From positions 1 to 36,235 of the forward strand of contig JAGVKB010000082.1 of assembly GCA_020050835.1 (NCBI GenBank): a stretch of DNA of 36,235 nt, given 5' to 3'. This document shows, piece after piece, positions 25,206 to 33,273 of the stretch (position 1 is its first letter; each line of letters begins with the position of its first letter). The notes beneath the pieces are model-generated. The model was not told where the DNA came from. It saw nothing but the letters and a program-made list of their open reading frames with translations, and did not search any database. The position numbers were made by a program, and so were the translations under genes. Source of the DNA: Candidatus Obscuribacterales bacterium. GTDB lineage: Bacteria > Cyanobacteriota > Vampirovibrionia > Obscuribacterales > Obscuribacteraceae.

Positions 25206-25868
25206 TCAAACCTTTTGCTCAGCCGCAGGCTCGACATCGGACTTGGGCTTCTGTCCAATTTTAGGTTCCGTGCCGGTAAGCAGCCGGGCAATGTTGGCGC
25301 GATGCCTGAGTACTACATAAACAGCGCCGAACATGCAGTAAGCAGTGAAACCAATCGCTGCATGATTGAACATCATCCAGAAACAAGAAGATATTACCGC
25401 CACCATCGAGGCCAGCGAGACGAACTTGCTGACGCTCAGCACCAGCAACCAGGTTCCGAAGGATTCAGCAGCCGCCAGTGGATTCATTGCAATCGCACAA
25501 CCAAGCGCGGTGGCAGCACTCTTTCCACCCTGAAACCCCAGGAAAATCGACTTACTGTGCCCGACTAGCGACATCAATGCCACTACCATCGGTATCAGCT
25601 GCAGCGCCTGAAACGGCACCCCCGAAATCAAGCCGGCAGTCTCACAATAAAGGCTGATCCAGACCGCTATATAGCCCTTAAAAATGTCGAAAAAGAACAC
25701 GAAAGCAGCCGGACCCTTACCGACACAGCGCAAAACATTGGTAGCCCCGGTGGATCCGCTGCCTTCCTGGCGAATATCTATACCCTTGACCGCTTTGCCG
25801 ACCCAATAGCCGGTCGGTATCCCTCCCAGAATGTAACCCAGGATGATCACTGCAAACGCGGTCAACAT
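25206..25868 (-). CDS. plsY: Glycerol-3-phosphate acyltransferase PlsY
   Basis: This 220-residue inner-membrane enzyme uses acyl-phosphate to acylate glycerol-3-phosphate, the first step of phospholipid synthesis. All three family motifs are visible: GSGSTGATNVLR near residue 36, GHSKSIFLGFQGGKSAATALG in the middle, and RHRANIARLLTGTEPK near the C-terminus. About five to six helices are predicted, starting with MLTAFAVIILGYILGGIPTGYWVGK. The ATG at 25866-25868 has GGAAG upstream. It is the first gene of a tight run with htrA and a response regulator. That order ties membrane-lipid synthesis to envelope quality control. Confidence 0.96.
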   Translation of the reverse strand: MLTAFAVIILGYILGGIPTGYWVGKAVKGIDIRQEGSGSTGATNVLRCVGKGPAAFVFFFDIFKGYIAVWISLYCETAGLISGVPFQALQLIPMVVALMSLVGHSKSIFLGFQGGKSAATALGCAIAMNPLAAAESFGTWLLVLSVSKFVSLASMVAVISSCFWMMFNHAAIGFTAYCMFGAVYVVLRHRANIARLLTGTEPKIGQKPKSDVEPAAEQKV

Positions 25869-26303
25869 CGTCGCTCTTCCAACTCCCGTCTTCGCTCCAC
25901 CGGCGAGCGCAGCCCTGTCCTAAAGCAGAATTGACCGGCCGCAAACGGCAGCCCAAACGACAATAGAACCTACGCATTTCTACCATTTTTACGCATCCGC
26001 GTGCCAGTCTACAGATTCCATCAGCAAAGACCGAGCGGGCACAGCTCGCAATACATGAGGCACAAATAATCTTCAACTCAAGCTTCCGCTTGAAGTCTCT
26101 CCTCATCGCTCGACGGCCATCATCATTGCTTGTTGACTCGACTCGATTTAACCGCTACGTGTAATTACGAATGACTTCTGCTTGAACAGAGTGCAAGATA
26201 GCTCGCAGATATATACGGATTCGCTCCTGCGAATCGTCAGGTCGGGCTGGACCGCATTGCTTATTGGTGCTGACGAACCGATAACCCTTATTAGGACCCG
26301 CTG
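25869..26303. other. 435-base divergent region between plsY and SRPBCC gene
   Basis: The region separates two divergent genes and should hold both promoters. I found no consensus pair on either strand. It contains a short hairpin TCAAGC-TTCC-GCTTGA (26078-26093) and a stronger one at 26218-26235. An open frame reaching in from 25717-26106 on the minus strand is an out-of-frame shadow of plsY. Confidence 0.45.
26218..26235. promoter_or_regulatory. Perfect hairpin upstream of the SRPBCC gene
   Basis: GATTCGC-TCCT-GCGAATC is a perfect 7-base stem with a 4-base loop, 68 bases before the ATG of the SRPBCC gene. It directly follows an AT-rich TATATA stretch (26210-26215) that could be a -10 box, which would put the hairpin at the start of the transcript. 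An operator or leader stem are both possible. Confidence 0.35.
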
Positions 26304-26918
26304 ATGAAGTCTAACTGTTCTAACTGGCTCATTGCTTTCCTGGCTGTTGCATGCCTGACTCTGGGTTGCCCGGTTACATTTGCGGCTGAATCGACCTCGC
26401 CTGGACCGGACCGTCTACTTTTGACTCGCACTACCAGCGGTCAAAAGACATTCGAAGTCGCTCAAATTATGATCAATGCCAGCGCTGATCGCATCTACAA
26501 GATTCTGACCGATTATCAAAATGCCGGAATGCTCTTTCCCGGGTTGAAATCATGCCAGATCCTGGAGAACCGCGGATCGACCAAATGCGTTGCCTATAAA
26601 GTGTCACCCAGCAATTCACTGGGAACCTATCAATACCAATTGGAGATTACCGAGACTCGCAATCGATTGATCGAATGGCACCGCGTAAAAGGTGATTTGA
26701 GAGCGATCGACGGATCGTGGAAACTTGAGCCGGCCTCGCACAAAGACAGAACGGTCGTCACCTACTCATCGAGTATTCAAGTCGGATTTTTCATGCCGCA
26801 AGCTCTGGTCAATCGACAGATACGCAGTGGCATGGCCGACATCCTCTATGCGCTCAAAGCCAAAGCGGAAGGAACCGATGTAATCGCCGACAATCCTGTT
26901 TCGGCTTTAGGAAACTGA
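26304..26918 (+). CDS. Exported SRPBCC (START/cyclase-like) domain protein
   Basis: This 204-residue protein has an N-terminal export signal, then a single SRPBCC fold, a helix-grip domain that holds hydrophobic ligands. The signal contains LTLGC (a possible lipobox near residue 22) and also a FAAES site, so it may be a lipoprotein or a free periplasmic protein. The domain begins FEVAQIMINASADRIYKILTDYQNAGMLFPGL, the typical coenzyme-Q-binding/cyclase opening. It ends with RQIRSGMADILYALKAKAE, the long C-terminal helix. The ATG has AGGA 7 bases upstream. An exported SRPBCC protein could shuttle or buffer lipids or pigments, but no ligand can be read from the sequence. It is convergent with der. 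Confidence 0.8.
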   Translation: MKSNCSNWLIAFLAVACLTLGCPVTFAAESTSPGPDRLLLTRTTSGQKTFEVAQIMINASADRIYKILTDYQNAGMLFPGLKSCQILENRGSTKCVAYKVSPSNSLGTYQYQLEITETRNRLIEWHRVKGDLRAIDGSWKLEPASHKDRTVVTYSSSIQVGFFMPQALVNRQIRSGMADILYALKAKAEGTDVIADNPVSALGN

Positions 26919-26936
26919 GAACGCAGACAAAGGCGT

Positions 26937-26960
26937 AGCCAATCGGGAGGGCACTTGGCT
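26937..26960. terminator. Weak hairpin between convergent SRPBCC and der genes
   Basis: AGCCAA (26937-26942) and TTGGCT (26955-26960) form a 6-base stem with a 12-base loop in the 47-base convergent gap. It has no T-run, so support is only position and pairing. Confidence 0.25.
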
Positions 26961-26965
26961 CCAGC

Positions 26966-28321
26966 TTATCTGTCTCTTTCTTTCGAGCGAGCGATAATCC
27001 TGACTGCCGAACCGACGAAACCAAACGCTTCGCGAATCTTGCGTTCGAGATAAATCTGATAGCTGTTGGTCAGGAGCTTGGCATCGTTGACAAAAAGTAT
27101 GAAGGTCGGGGGCGCAACCGACACCTGGGTCGTGTAATAAAGCTTGCACCGTTTCCCTCGTTTGCCGGCCGGCGGCGGAGTAATGGCCACCGCTTCGTTC
27201 ATTACTTGGTTCAAGATCGAAGTAGATATCCGCCTTCGACTCTCAGCGAAAGCTCGCTCGGCGGCCTCAAGTATCTTCGAGACGCGCGTCTTGAACGTAG
27301 CGCTCGTGAAAATCACTTCCGCATAGCCAAGATGATTGAGATCCTGTCGCGCTTCTGCAATAAACTTGTTCATGCCGCGAGAAGACTTATCCTCGATCGC
27401 ATCCCATTTGTTGTAGACGATAACCACAGCTTTACCGGCTTCGTTGATCTTAGCGGCGATTTTTTGATCTTGATCGGCGATCGTTTCGTTGACATCAAGC
27501 ATGATCACGACGACGTCGGCGCGATCGATCGCCGCGATTGACCGCACTACGGAAAACGCTTCTATACCATAATCAACCTTCGATTTGCGACGGATGCCGG
27601 CTGTATCGATCAGTGTAATCTCTCGTCCGTGAAATCTGATCAGCGTATCGACGGCATCGCGGGTGGTACCAGGTATCGCCGTGACAATCGACCGCTTCGA
27701 CCCGCATAGAACATTGACTATTGAAGACTTTCCAACATTTGGTCGGCCGACGATCGCCACCGAAAAGGGAGTTTTGTCCGCCTCTTCGCCGCCGGTTTCC
27801 TCAACCGGGCTAACCGCGCCCTGCTTGAAGCTGCCGATCACGATATCGAGCAGATCACCCACTCCGCCCGATCCCCGCATAGCGGAAAGAGACATCGGCT
27901 CACCCAGCCCGAGCTTGAAAAATTCAAGTCGATTGTTGTCCTCATGCGGCTCATCAATTTTATTGACGGCCAGGATAATCGGTTTCTTCGTCTTTCTCAA
28001 AATGTTGGCGACTTCTTCGTCAGCCCCGGAAAGTCCGGACTTTCCGTCGACCATGAAGACGATCACGTCTGCTTCTTGAATCGCCAATCCGGCTTGATCT
28101 GTGACCTGATTGGCCATCTCTTCGTGACTGTTGGGTATCAACCCGCCGGTATCGATCAGCAGAAAGCTGTGCCCGGCCCATTCCGCTTCCCGATAAATTC
28201 GGTCGCGCGTAACACCTGGCTGATCGTCGACGATCGCAGTGCGTGCACCGATACAACGGTTGAAGAAGGTAGATTTTCCGACGTTGGGGCGGCCAACGAT
28301 GGCTACCACTGGTTTGGCCAT
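26966..28321 (-). CDS. der: Ribosome-assembly GTPase Der (EngA)
   Basis: This 451-residue essential GTPase takes part in assembly of the large ribosomal subunit. Two GTPase domains stand in tandem. The first has GRPNVGKSTFFNR, QPGVTRDRIY, DTGG and NKID. The second (from about residue 187) has GRPNVGKSSIVNV, IPGTTRDAVDT, DTAGIRRKSKV and NKWD. A C-terminal KH-like domain follows (about 355-445) with KRCKLYYTTQV and PPTFILFVND, ending in a basic tail. All key motifs are intact and the length is normal. The ATG at 28319-28321 has AGGAGG close upstream, and a TATAAT lies at 28347-28342. Confidence 0.98.
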   Translation of the reverse strand: MAKPVVAIVGRPNVGKSTFFNRCIGARTAIVDDQPGVTRDRIYREAEWAGHSFLLIDTGGLIPNSHEEMANQVTDQAGLAIQEADVIVFMVDGKSGLSGADEEVANILRKTKKPIILAVNKIDEPHEDNNRLEFFKLGLGEPMSLSAMRGSGGVGDLLDIVIGSFKQGAVSPVEETGGEEADKTPFSVAIVGRPNVGKSSIVNVLCGSKRSIVTAIPGTTRDAVDTLIRFHGREITLIDTAGIRRKSKVDYGIEAFSVVRSIAAIDRADVVVIMLDVNETIADQDQKIAAKINEAGKAVVIVYNKWDAIEDKSSRGMNKFIAEARQDLNHLGYAEVIFTSATFKTRVSKILEAAERAFAESRRRISTSILNQVMNEAVAITPPPAGKRGKRCKLYYTTQVSVAPPTFILFVNDAKLLTNSYQIYLERKIREAFGFVGSAVRIIARSKERDR

Positions 28322-28341
28322 GATTCCTCCTGCCTGCCCAG

Positions 28342-28347
28342 ATTATA
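28342..28347 (-). promoter_or_regulatory. Perfect TATAAT before der
   Basis: A perfect -10 hexamer on the minus strand would start transcription about 14 bases before the der ATG, just ahead of the AGGAGG SD. The -35 position has no good match at 16-18 bases, so it may depend on another contact or be chance. Confidence 0.3.
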
Positions 28348-28453
28348 ACTGCGTGCTGTCGGGCTCCGGCGCAGTCAAGTTGCGCGCAAACGGCTACCGA
28401 ATCGGCTCACAACGATTGCAGCGGCGAATGTGAGGCTAACTGACTACCAGCAA

Positions 28454-30106
28454 TTATTTATTATCTTCCTTATTGGAAGCTGCATCGGCTATCTCTTTAT
28501 CCGTCGGTTTACGAAACTGCATGGTCGATGAGCCGAATTTCTTGCCGAGCTTGGGGGCCTGGGCCTCTAGCCAACGATAGAGCGTGTCCTTGGCGGTGTT
28601 GAGATAAACCGCAATTTCGTTGTCGCCACCCTTGTCCGGATGCTCTCTGGTCATTTCGCTCTTCCAGGCTTTGTGAACCGTCTCCAGCGTTATCTCCTCC
28701 GGGCGCAGACCGAGGACCAAGCAAGCTTTTCTGATATCGGGAGGCACGGTCCGCACGACAAATCCCTGCGGAGGGGGCTCCTGTTGAGGCCGATGTCCAC
28801 CGACGAACTTAGTGCCCGCAGCCTTCTTGCCGGCTTCGTCCTCCTTCTTCTCAACCGGCTCCTCACCCGTCTTTCCAAAGCGATGCTTCAAAAGATCGCT
28901 GAGCTCATCTTCGGTGAGCGTGGTCGTCTTGATCTTGTGGTCGATATCGGTTTCGTTGGGCTCATAGTATCCGGCACCCATGCCGTCGTCACCCTCGGAA
29001 CGCTCGGGTCGAAAACTGGTTTCTTCAAGCTCGGCTTCTTCGCCAAAATCCTGACTGTAGAGGCTTTGAGTTGGATCGAGCAAACCATCGAAGGACGGAG
29101 CACCCCATTGTCCGGCTTCCGCAACCGGCTCCGTAACATTTTCGACCGCCGGCTCGGGCGCTAACTGTCGCTCAGCAACCTCGTCAGCCGGCGCCGCATT
29201 GTCTGCCGGCTCTTCTTGCGAGCCGGCGAGCACTTCCTGCGGCGCTTGAGCATCGTCAGGCTGGGCCAAAACTGTTTCTTCAATAAGAATTGATTCGGAC
29301 TGCGAAACAGTCTCCGTCAACAGCGTCTCTTCGGCCACAGGCGGCGCTGTCGCTGACGGCTCAGCGGCGCTCTCCTTTAAGTCCGAAATTTGCTCCGGAC
29401 TTTCTTGCTGGTCGGTACCGTAGATAGACCAGCCGTCTTCTTCAAGCTTATGAGACACTGCCACTTTGGGAGGTTCGATTTGAATCGGCAAAGGGGGAGG
29501 CGGCGGAACAGTAGCTGGAGCGGCTGGCTCATCGCAAACCGGCTTCTCCTCTTTAAAAAGCTTTTCTGTGCTGGGCGGCTCTGGCGAAAAGAGAGTCAAT
29601 GATTGGTTGAAATCGGCTGCAAGCTCGGAGGGGTCAAAAAAACGTGACTCAGCCTCGGTCGAACCAATCCCGCCCGGTTCGTCACTACCAGTAGTATCAC
29701 GAGGTTTGAGCGGTGCAGGTTGATCTTGCCGCTCGCAGGCAGCCGCCTTATAGCCGTTCTGCCAGGCATTCTGTTGCTCTTTGGCAAGCGCCTCGTTCTG
29801 TTGCTTCAACTCTAAGACAAGTTGCTCCAGCTCCTGATTGCGCCTTTCCAGTTCGGCAAATCTGCTGTCGGAGCTGCCGGCAGCACCGGCATCATCGCCA
29901 GCTGACGCGGTGCCCGGCGCTTCGCCGCGCGCCTTTGAGACGATATCCATCAGTTCGGTGCTTCTGTAAAGCGTGGAGCGAGGAATCTTAGCTTCATCGG
30001 CTACCGTGTATGGATTGATATCCCAACCCTTTTCCTGCAAAGCCTTGATGGCAGCAAGCACGACCTCTGGATCTATCTTCTTTTGACTGGTTAGGTCCTT
30101 TAACAT
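28454..30106 (-). CDS. Protein with N-terminal helix-turn-helix and C-terminal J domain
   Basis: This 550-residue protein is not one I can name. Residues 10-60 resemble a TetR/KfrA-type helix-turn-helix (ALQEKGWDINPYTVADEAKI then PRSTLYR). A coiled coil follows at about 80-120. The long middle part (about 130-440) is rich in Glu, Pro and Ala and is probably disordered. The C-terminus has a J domain: TVHKAWKSEMTREHPDKGGD carries the HPD motif at 489-491, the signature that stimulates DnaK ATPase. The helix after it (LNTAKDTLYRWLE) replaces the usual NEAYxVL. DNA binding and DnaK recruitment would sit in one chain. The ATG at 30104-30106 has AGGA 4 bases upstream. Confidence 0.8.
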   Translation of the reverse strand: MLKDLTSQKKIDPEVVLAAIKALQEKGWDINPYTVADEAKIPRSTLYRSTELMDIVSKARGEAPGTASAGDDAGAAGSSDSRFAELERRNQELEQLVLELKQQNEALAKEQQNAWQNGYKAAACERQDQPAPLKPRDTTGSDEPGGIGSTEAESRFFDPSELAADFNQSLTLFSPEPPSTEKLFKEEKPVCDEPAAPATVPPPPPLPIQIEPPKVAVSHKLEEDGWSIYGTDQQESPEQISDLKESAAEPSATAPPVAEETLLTETVSQSESILIEETVLAQPDDAQAPQEVLAGSQEEPADNAAPADEVAERQLAPEPAVENVTEPVAEAGQWGAPSFDGLLDPTQSLYSQDFGEEAELEETSFRPERSEGDDGMGAGYYEPNETDIDHKIKTTTLTEDELSDLLKHRFGKTGEEPVEKKEDEAGKKAAGTKFVGGHRPQQEPPPQGFVVRTVPPDIRKACLVLGLRPEEITLETVHKAWKSEMTREHPDKGGDNEIAVYLNTAKDTLYRWLEAQAPKLGKKFGSSTMQFRKPTDKEIADAASNKEDNK

Positions 30107-30319
30107 GCGGTCCTGGCTAGCCCCCTTAACCCATCTTGAAAGGGCAGAAATTCGGTCGAATATTCTTCATATGCCCAGCCTCAACCCTTCCCTAAAACCA
30201 TCAGGCGTACAGACACCGACTTATTTCATCTTAGATTACATTTCAGGACAAAAGCACAGCTTAGTATAACCTTTGGTATATCTAATACGGTGAATAGGCT
30301 TGACTGACTGGGATTTGAC

Positions 30320-30613
30320 ATGCCAAACATGACAAAAGCAAAACTACGAGTGACTGGACGCGTACAAGGCGTCTTTTACCGCCAGACGACCCAAACCAAG
30401 GCCAGTGAGCTGGGATTAGGCGGCTGGATACGAAACACCGACGACGGAGCGGTCGAGCTCGAAGTCTGGGGACCAGCCGAGCGGGTCGAGCGCCTGATCG
30501 CCTGGTGCCAGATTGGGCCTCCCTCAGCCAAAGTCTCGGCGGTGGAAGTTGAATGGCGAAAGGACCTTGATGATCATTCAGCCGACCAGCTGCGCTTCCA
30601 AATCTCGCACTGA
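30320..30613 (+). CDS. acyP: Acylphosphatase
   Basis: This 97-residue cytoplasmic enzyme hydrolyses acyl phosphates such as acetyl- or carbamoyl-phosphate. The family signature GRVQGVFYRQ has the phosphate-binding arginine R21, and GWIRNTDDGAVELEVWG has the catalytic asparagine N39. Length and order are normal. The start could be ATG 30320 or ATG 30329, and the SD is weak for both. It is divergent from the J-domain gene and convergent with dnaX, with only a 10-base gap to the dnaX stop. Acyl-phosphates are also the substrate of PlsY, but a link is only speculative. Confidence 0.95.
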   Translation: MPNMTKAKLRVTGRVQGVFYRQTTQTKASELGLGGWIRNTDDGAVELEVWGPAERVERLIAWCQIGPPSAKVSAVEVEWRKDLDDHSADQLRFQISH

Positions 30614-30623
30614 CTGCCAGCTT

Positions 30624-32978
30624 TCACACTATCAATCGGGAACCTGGTCCTTCAAATATCTTGTAAGCATCGCGTACTGTGCGAGCGTCGAAACCATCGC
30701 CGGTATCGCTCAAGGCTGACGATGCCGCCTTGCCCGACACCACGCGCGGACCGCTTTCGCCGTTTTCACCACTTTTGTCCGGGTCGCCGGCCGCAAACGC
30801 TGTCGGTCCTGGTGCGGGCGGCGCTGCTAAGCCGCCCGCAGGCGCCGGCGATTGCTTGGCAGCAGTCTGCAAGGGCAGACCGCTATTTTGTTGCTGAGTC
30901 CGTACCGGCTCAGGCTCCTCATCAAGGGAGGACGGCTCCAAACCAGGCAAACCATCGCTGGCCGAGGCGGACTGATGTTCCCTTCCAGCCGCCTGGGAGA
31001 GACTTGGCGACAGCGATTGCTGCTCCAGCGATGGTTTAGCTTTGACTGGCGGCGCTTCATCCCTTGGGCGGGTCGCTCTCTGAATTGGAGCGGTAACAAT
31101 TCGAACCTTCATCATGACGCTTCGCCCAAGCACCGCCTCACAAGCAATTTTGATCTTTTCGATCCGCCGCTCGACCGTGTTTTGGAAATGCTCGGTCAAA
31201 ACACCGATCGTACAGTCTTTGGCCGTCAGGCCAACTGGAAAGGCGTGCTCGGAAAGCACACTGTAGGCAGGAATGTTAACCTTCTGCAGCTGTTCGAGCA
31301 GCTGCGACCAGAATTGATCGAGATCGGCAGCCTCCTCTTGAGCACTGGCAAATTGTATTTGTTCAGCCTGTGCGGCATCAGCGGCTTGCCTTTGAGCGGT
31401 CTGCGGCTGAGCAACCTGTGCTTGAATGACTTGTGGTGGAGTAACTTGTGCTTGAGCAGCCGCTTGCTCCACCGGGGCTGCTGGCGCGCTTTGGTGTCGA
31501 TCGGCCGTTGCTGCCGGCTCCTCTGAACGATCCTCAGCTATCCCTTGCCCGGTGGCCGGAGTCAAGTTTCTGTCCGGCGCTGATTCAACCGTCACCGCAG
31601 CAGGCGACTGTTGCACCACCGGACCTGGCACCGCTGCTGGTACCGGCGCCGCCGGCGAGCTTGCCTCTGCCGCCACCGGCTGAGCAACCGTTTGCGTGAC
31701 TGGTTTGGGAGCCGGCACCGGCTGGGCCGGTCTCTGCATCGGTTGGGCGGAATGTGAATTCGAGCTTGGAGCAAGCAACTGAGCTCCACCGGCAACCGCT
31801 GCCTCAAGCGCCTGGAGACGCTGAGCCAGGTCTTGAACGATCAACATGTCATGACGGTGGCAAATTGAAAGCAGACCCATCTCGAGGTTGAGAGCGGGCT
31901 GAGAGCTTCGCCTGCAAGTTTGTTCGAGCCGATCCAGCTGCTCCACAATTTGTGAGAGCTCTGCCCGCTCGAAACGCCCGGCTTGTTCGAGCAAACCAGA
32001 CAGATAGCCGGCTGAGCCGACGATGAACGATGAGGCCGAACCGGGATCGGAATTGCCGGTCTCGACCAGGTAAGAGGCTTTTGTCAACGAAAGGAAATGG
32101 CGCGCTAGCTCGAGCGCAATTACGCTTGGCTCGCGGCCTTCGATCAACAAACGGTTAGTCAACGACAGCACTTGATGCCCTTGCCTGGACAAAACCTCCG
32201 CGCTGATCTCGAGCAACACATCTTCGTGGACGGCTCCCAATAATCCGAGCAGCCCGGCGACGCTGACCGGTTGTCCGGGAGAACCAAGCAGGCTGGCTTG
32301 ATCGATCAGCCCAAGCGCATCTCTCAATCCGCCGCCAGATCTCCGTGCAATTAATTCGAGCGCCTGCTCATCGATCTCAATCTGCTCTTTTTCAGCGACG
32401 GAGCGCAGATGCTTGACCAGATCCTCCTGCCCGACCAACCTGAACATCAGCCGCTGGCACCGGCTGACAATCGTGGGCGGAACCTTATGCTCTTCCGTGG
32501 TAGCCAGAATGAAAATCACATTGGGCGGCGGCTCTTCAATTGTTTTCAAAAGAGCGTTAAAAGCCTCTTTCGTCAGCATGTGACATTCGTCGATTATGTA
32601 GAGCTTAAACCGTCCACCAACTGCCACGAGCGGCGCTCGCTCGATTAAAACACGGGCATCGTCGACGCTGTTATTCGATGCCGCGTCAATCTCAAAGACA
32701 GCCGGCGAACTGCCGATCTTAATCTCCTGGCAGGGTATGCAAGTCAGGCATGGCTCCGGAGTCGGGCCATGCTCGCAGTTAAGCGACTTTGCAAGAATAC
32801 GAGCGCTGGAAGTCTTGCCTGTACCGCGTGGACCAGTAAAAAGATAAGCATGCGATATCCGATTGCTGTTTATCGCATTAGCCAGAGTCCGAGCGACAGC
32901 CTGTTGTCCAACAAGCTGGCTCAGCGACTGTGGTCTGTATTTGAGATAAAGCGGCTCATGTCGCCTCAGCTCACTCAT
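30624..32978 (-). CDS. dnaX: DNA polymerase III subunit gamma/tau
   Basis: DnaX is the clamp-loader ATPase that places the sliding clamp on DNA and ties polymerases together. This 784-residue protein has the AAA+ core. Walker A is GPRGTGKTS (49-57), the zinc site is C68, C77, C80, C83, Walker B is LYIIDECH (127-133), and the sensor/arginine-finger motif is SRC (172-174). The gamma domain III follows to about residue 360. A long Ala/Pro/Gln-rich linker (about 395-545) leads to a tau-like domain (DQFWSQLLEQLQKVNIPAYSVL). A second disordered tail lies between about 665 and 760. No intein is present, unlike some cyanobacterial dnaX genes. The ATG has GAGAGG just upstream. Confidence 0.97.
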   Translation of the reverse strand: MSELRRHEPLYLKYRPQSLSQLVGQQAVARTLANAINSNRISHAYLFTGPRGTGKTSSARILAKSLNCEHGPTPEPCLTCIPCQEIKIGSSPAVFEIDAASNNSVDDARVLIERAPLVAVGGRFKLYIIDECHMLTKEAFNALLKTIEEPPPNVIFILATTEEHKVPPTIVSRCQRLMFRLVGQEDLVKHLRSVAEKEQIEIDEQALELIARRSGGGLRDALGLIDQASLLGSPGQPVSVAGLLGLLGAVHEDVLLEISAEVLSRQGHQVLSLTNRLLIEGREPSVIALELARHFLSLTKASYLVETGNSDPGSASSFIVGSAGYLSGLLEQAGRFERAELSQIVEQLDRLEQTCRRSSQPALNLEMGLLSICHRHDMLIVQDLAQRLQALEAAVAGGAQLLAPSSNSHSAQPMQRPAQPVPAPKPVTQTVAQPVAAEASSPAAPVPAAVPGPVVQQSPAAVTVESAPDRNLTPATGQGIAEDRSEEPAATADRHQSAPAAPVEQAAAQAQVTPPQVIQAQVAQPQTAQRQAADAAQAEQIQFASAQEEAADLDQFWSQLLEQLQKVNIPAYSVLSEHAFPVGLTAKDCTIGVLTEHFQNTVERRIEKIKIACEAVLGRSVMMKVRIVTAPIQRATRPRDEAPPVKAKPSLEQQSLSPSLSQAAGREHQSASASDGLPGLEPSSLDEEPEPVRTQQQNSGLPLQTAAKQSPAPAGGLAAPPAPGPTAFAAGDPDKSGENGESGPRVVSGKAASSALSDTGDGFDARTVRDAYKIFEGPGSRLIV

Positions 32979-33273
32979 CTGACCTCTCCCGGCAGAAGAT
33001 CCGGAACCGCTACTACTGAAAGATAGATCCTAACCTAAATCCTTGGCCGGCTCGCTAACCGGGATTAACAATCCAGGCCAACAGCCCAGCCTGTAATAGG
33101 CTTTCCAGACCTTTGCCCACCTAATGATTCCGCCGCTTATCAAGTCTTCCTTTCACGGAATTTCCACATCTTGATCTTAATGTGCTAAACATCGTCTCAT
33201 CCCTTCAACCGACTGAACTCCCTTTGGAAATCAGCGGACTCTTCGTGACTGGCCCCAGTGAGGATTACTATTA
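32979..33273. other. 295-base divergent region between dnaX and an unknown gene
   Basis: This gap should carry promoters for dnaX and for the unknown gene on the plus strand. It holds two small perfect hairpins: GGATT-AAC-AATCC (33062-33074) and AGCCT-GTAAT-AGGCT (33088-33102). I looked here for a signal-recognition-particle RNA, which often sits near dnaX, and did not find its conserved loop. Confidence 0.4.

Noticed and set aside
25717-26106. Minus-strand open frame overlapping the start of plsY
   Set aside because: It is out of frame with plsY across its conserved motif 1 region and has no recognisable product.
30624-32978. Programmed frameshift site in dnaX
   Set aside because: I looked for the A-rich slippery heptamer followed by a hairpin. 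The only A-run seen near the core (GAAAAAGAG) does not match.
32979-33273. Signal-recognition-particle RNA gene near dnaX
   Set aside because: The conserved GGAAGGAAGCAGC-like loop is absent and the two small hairpins do not make the long rod.
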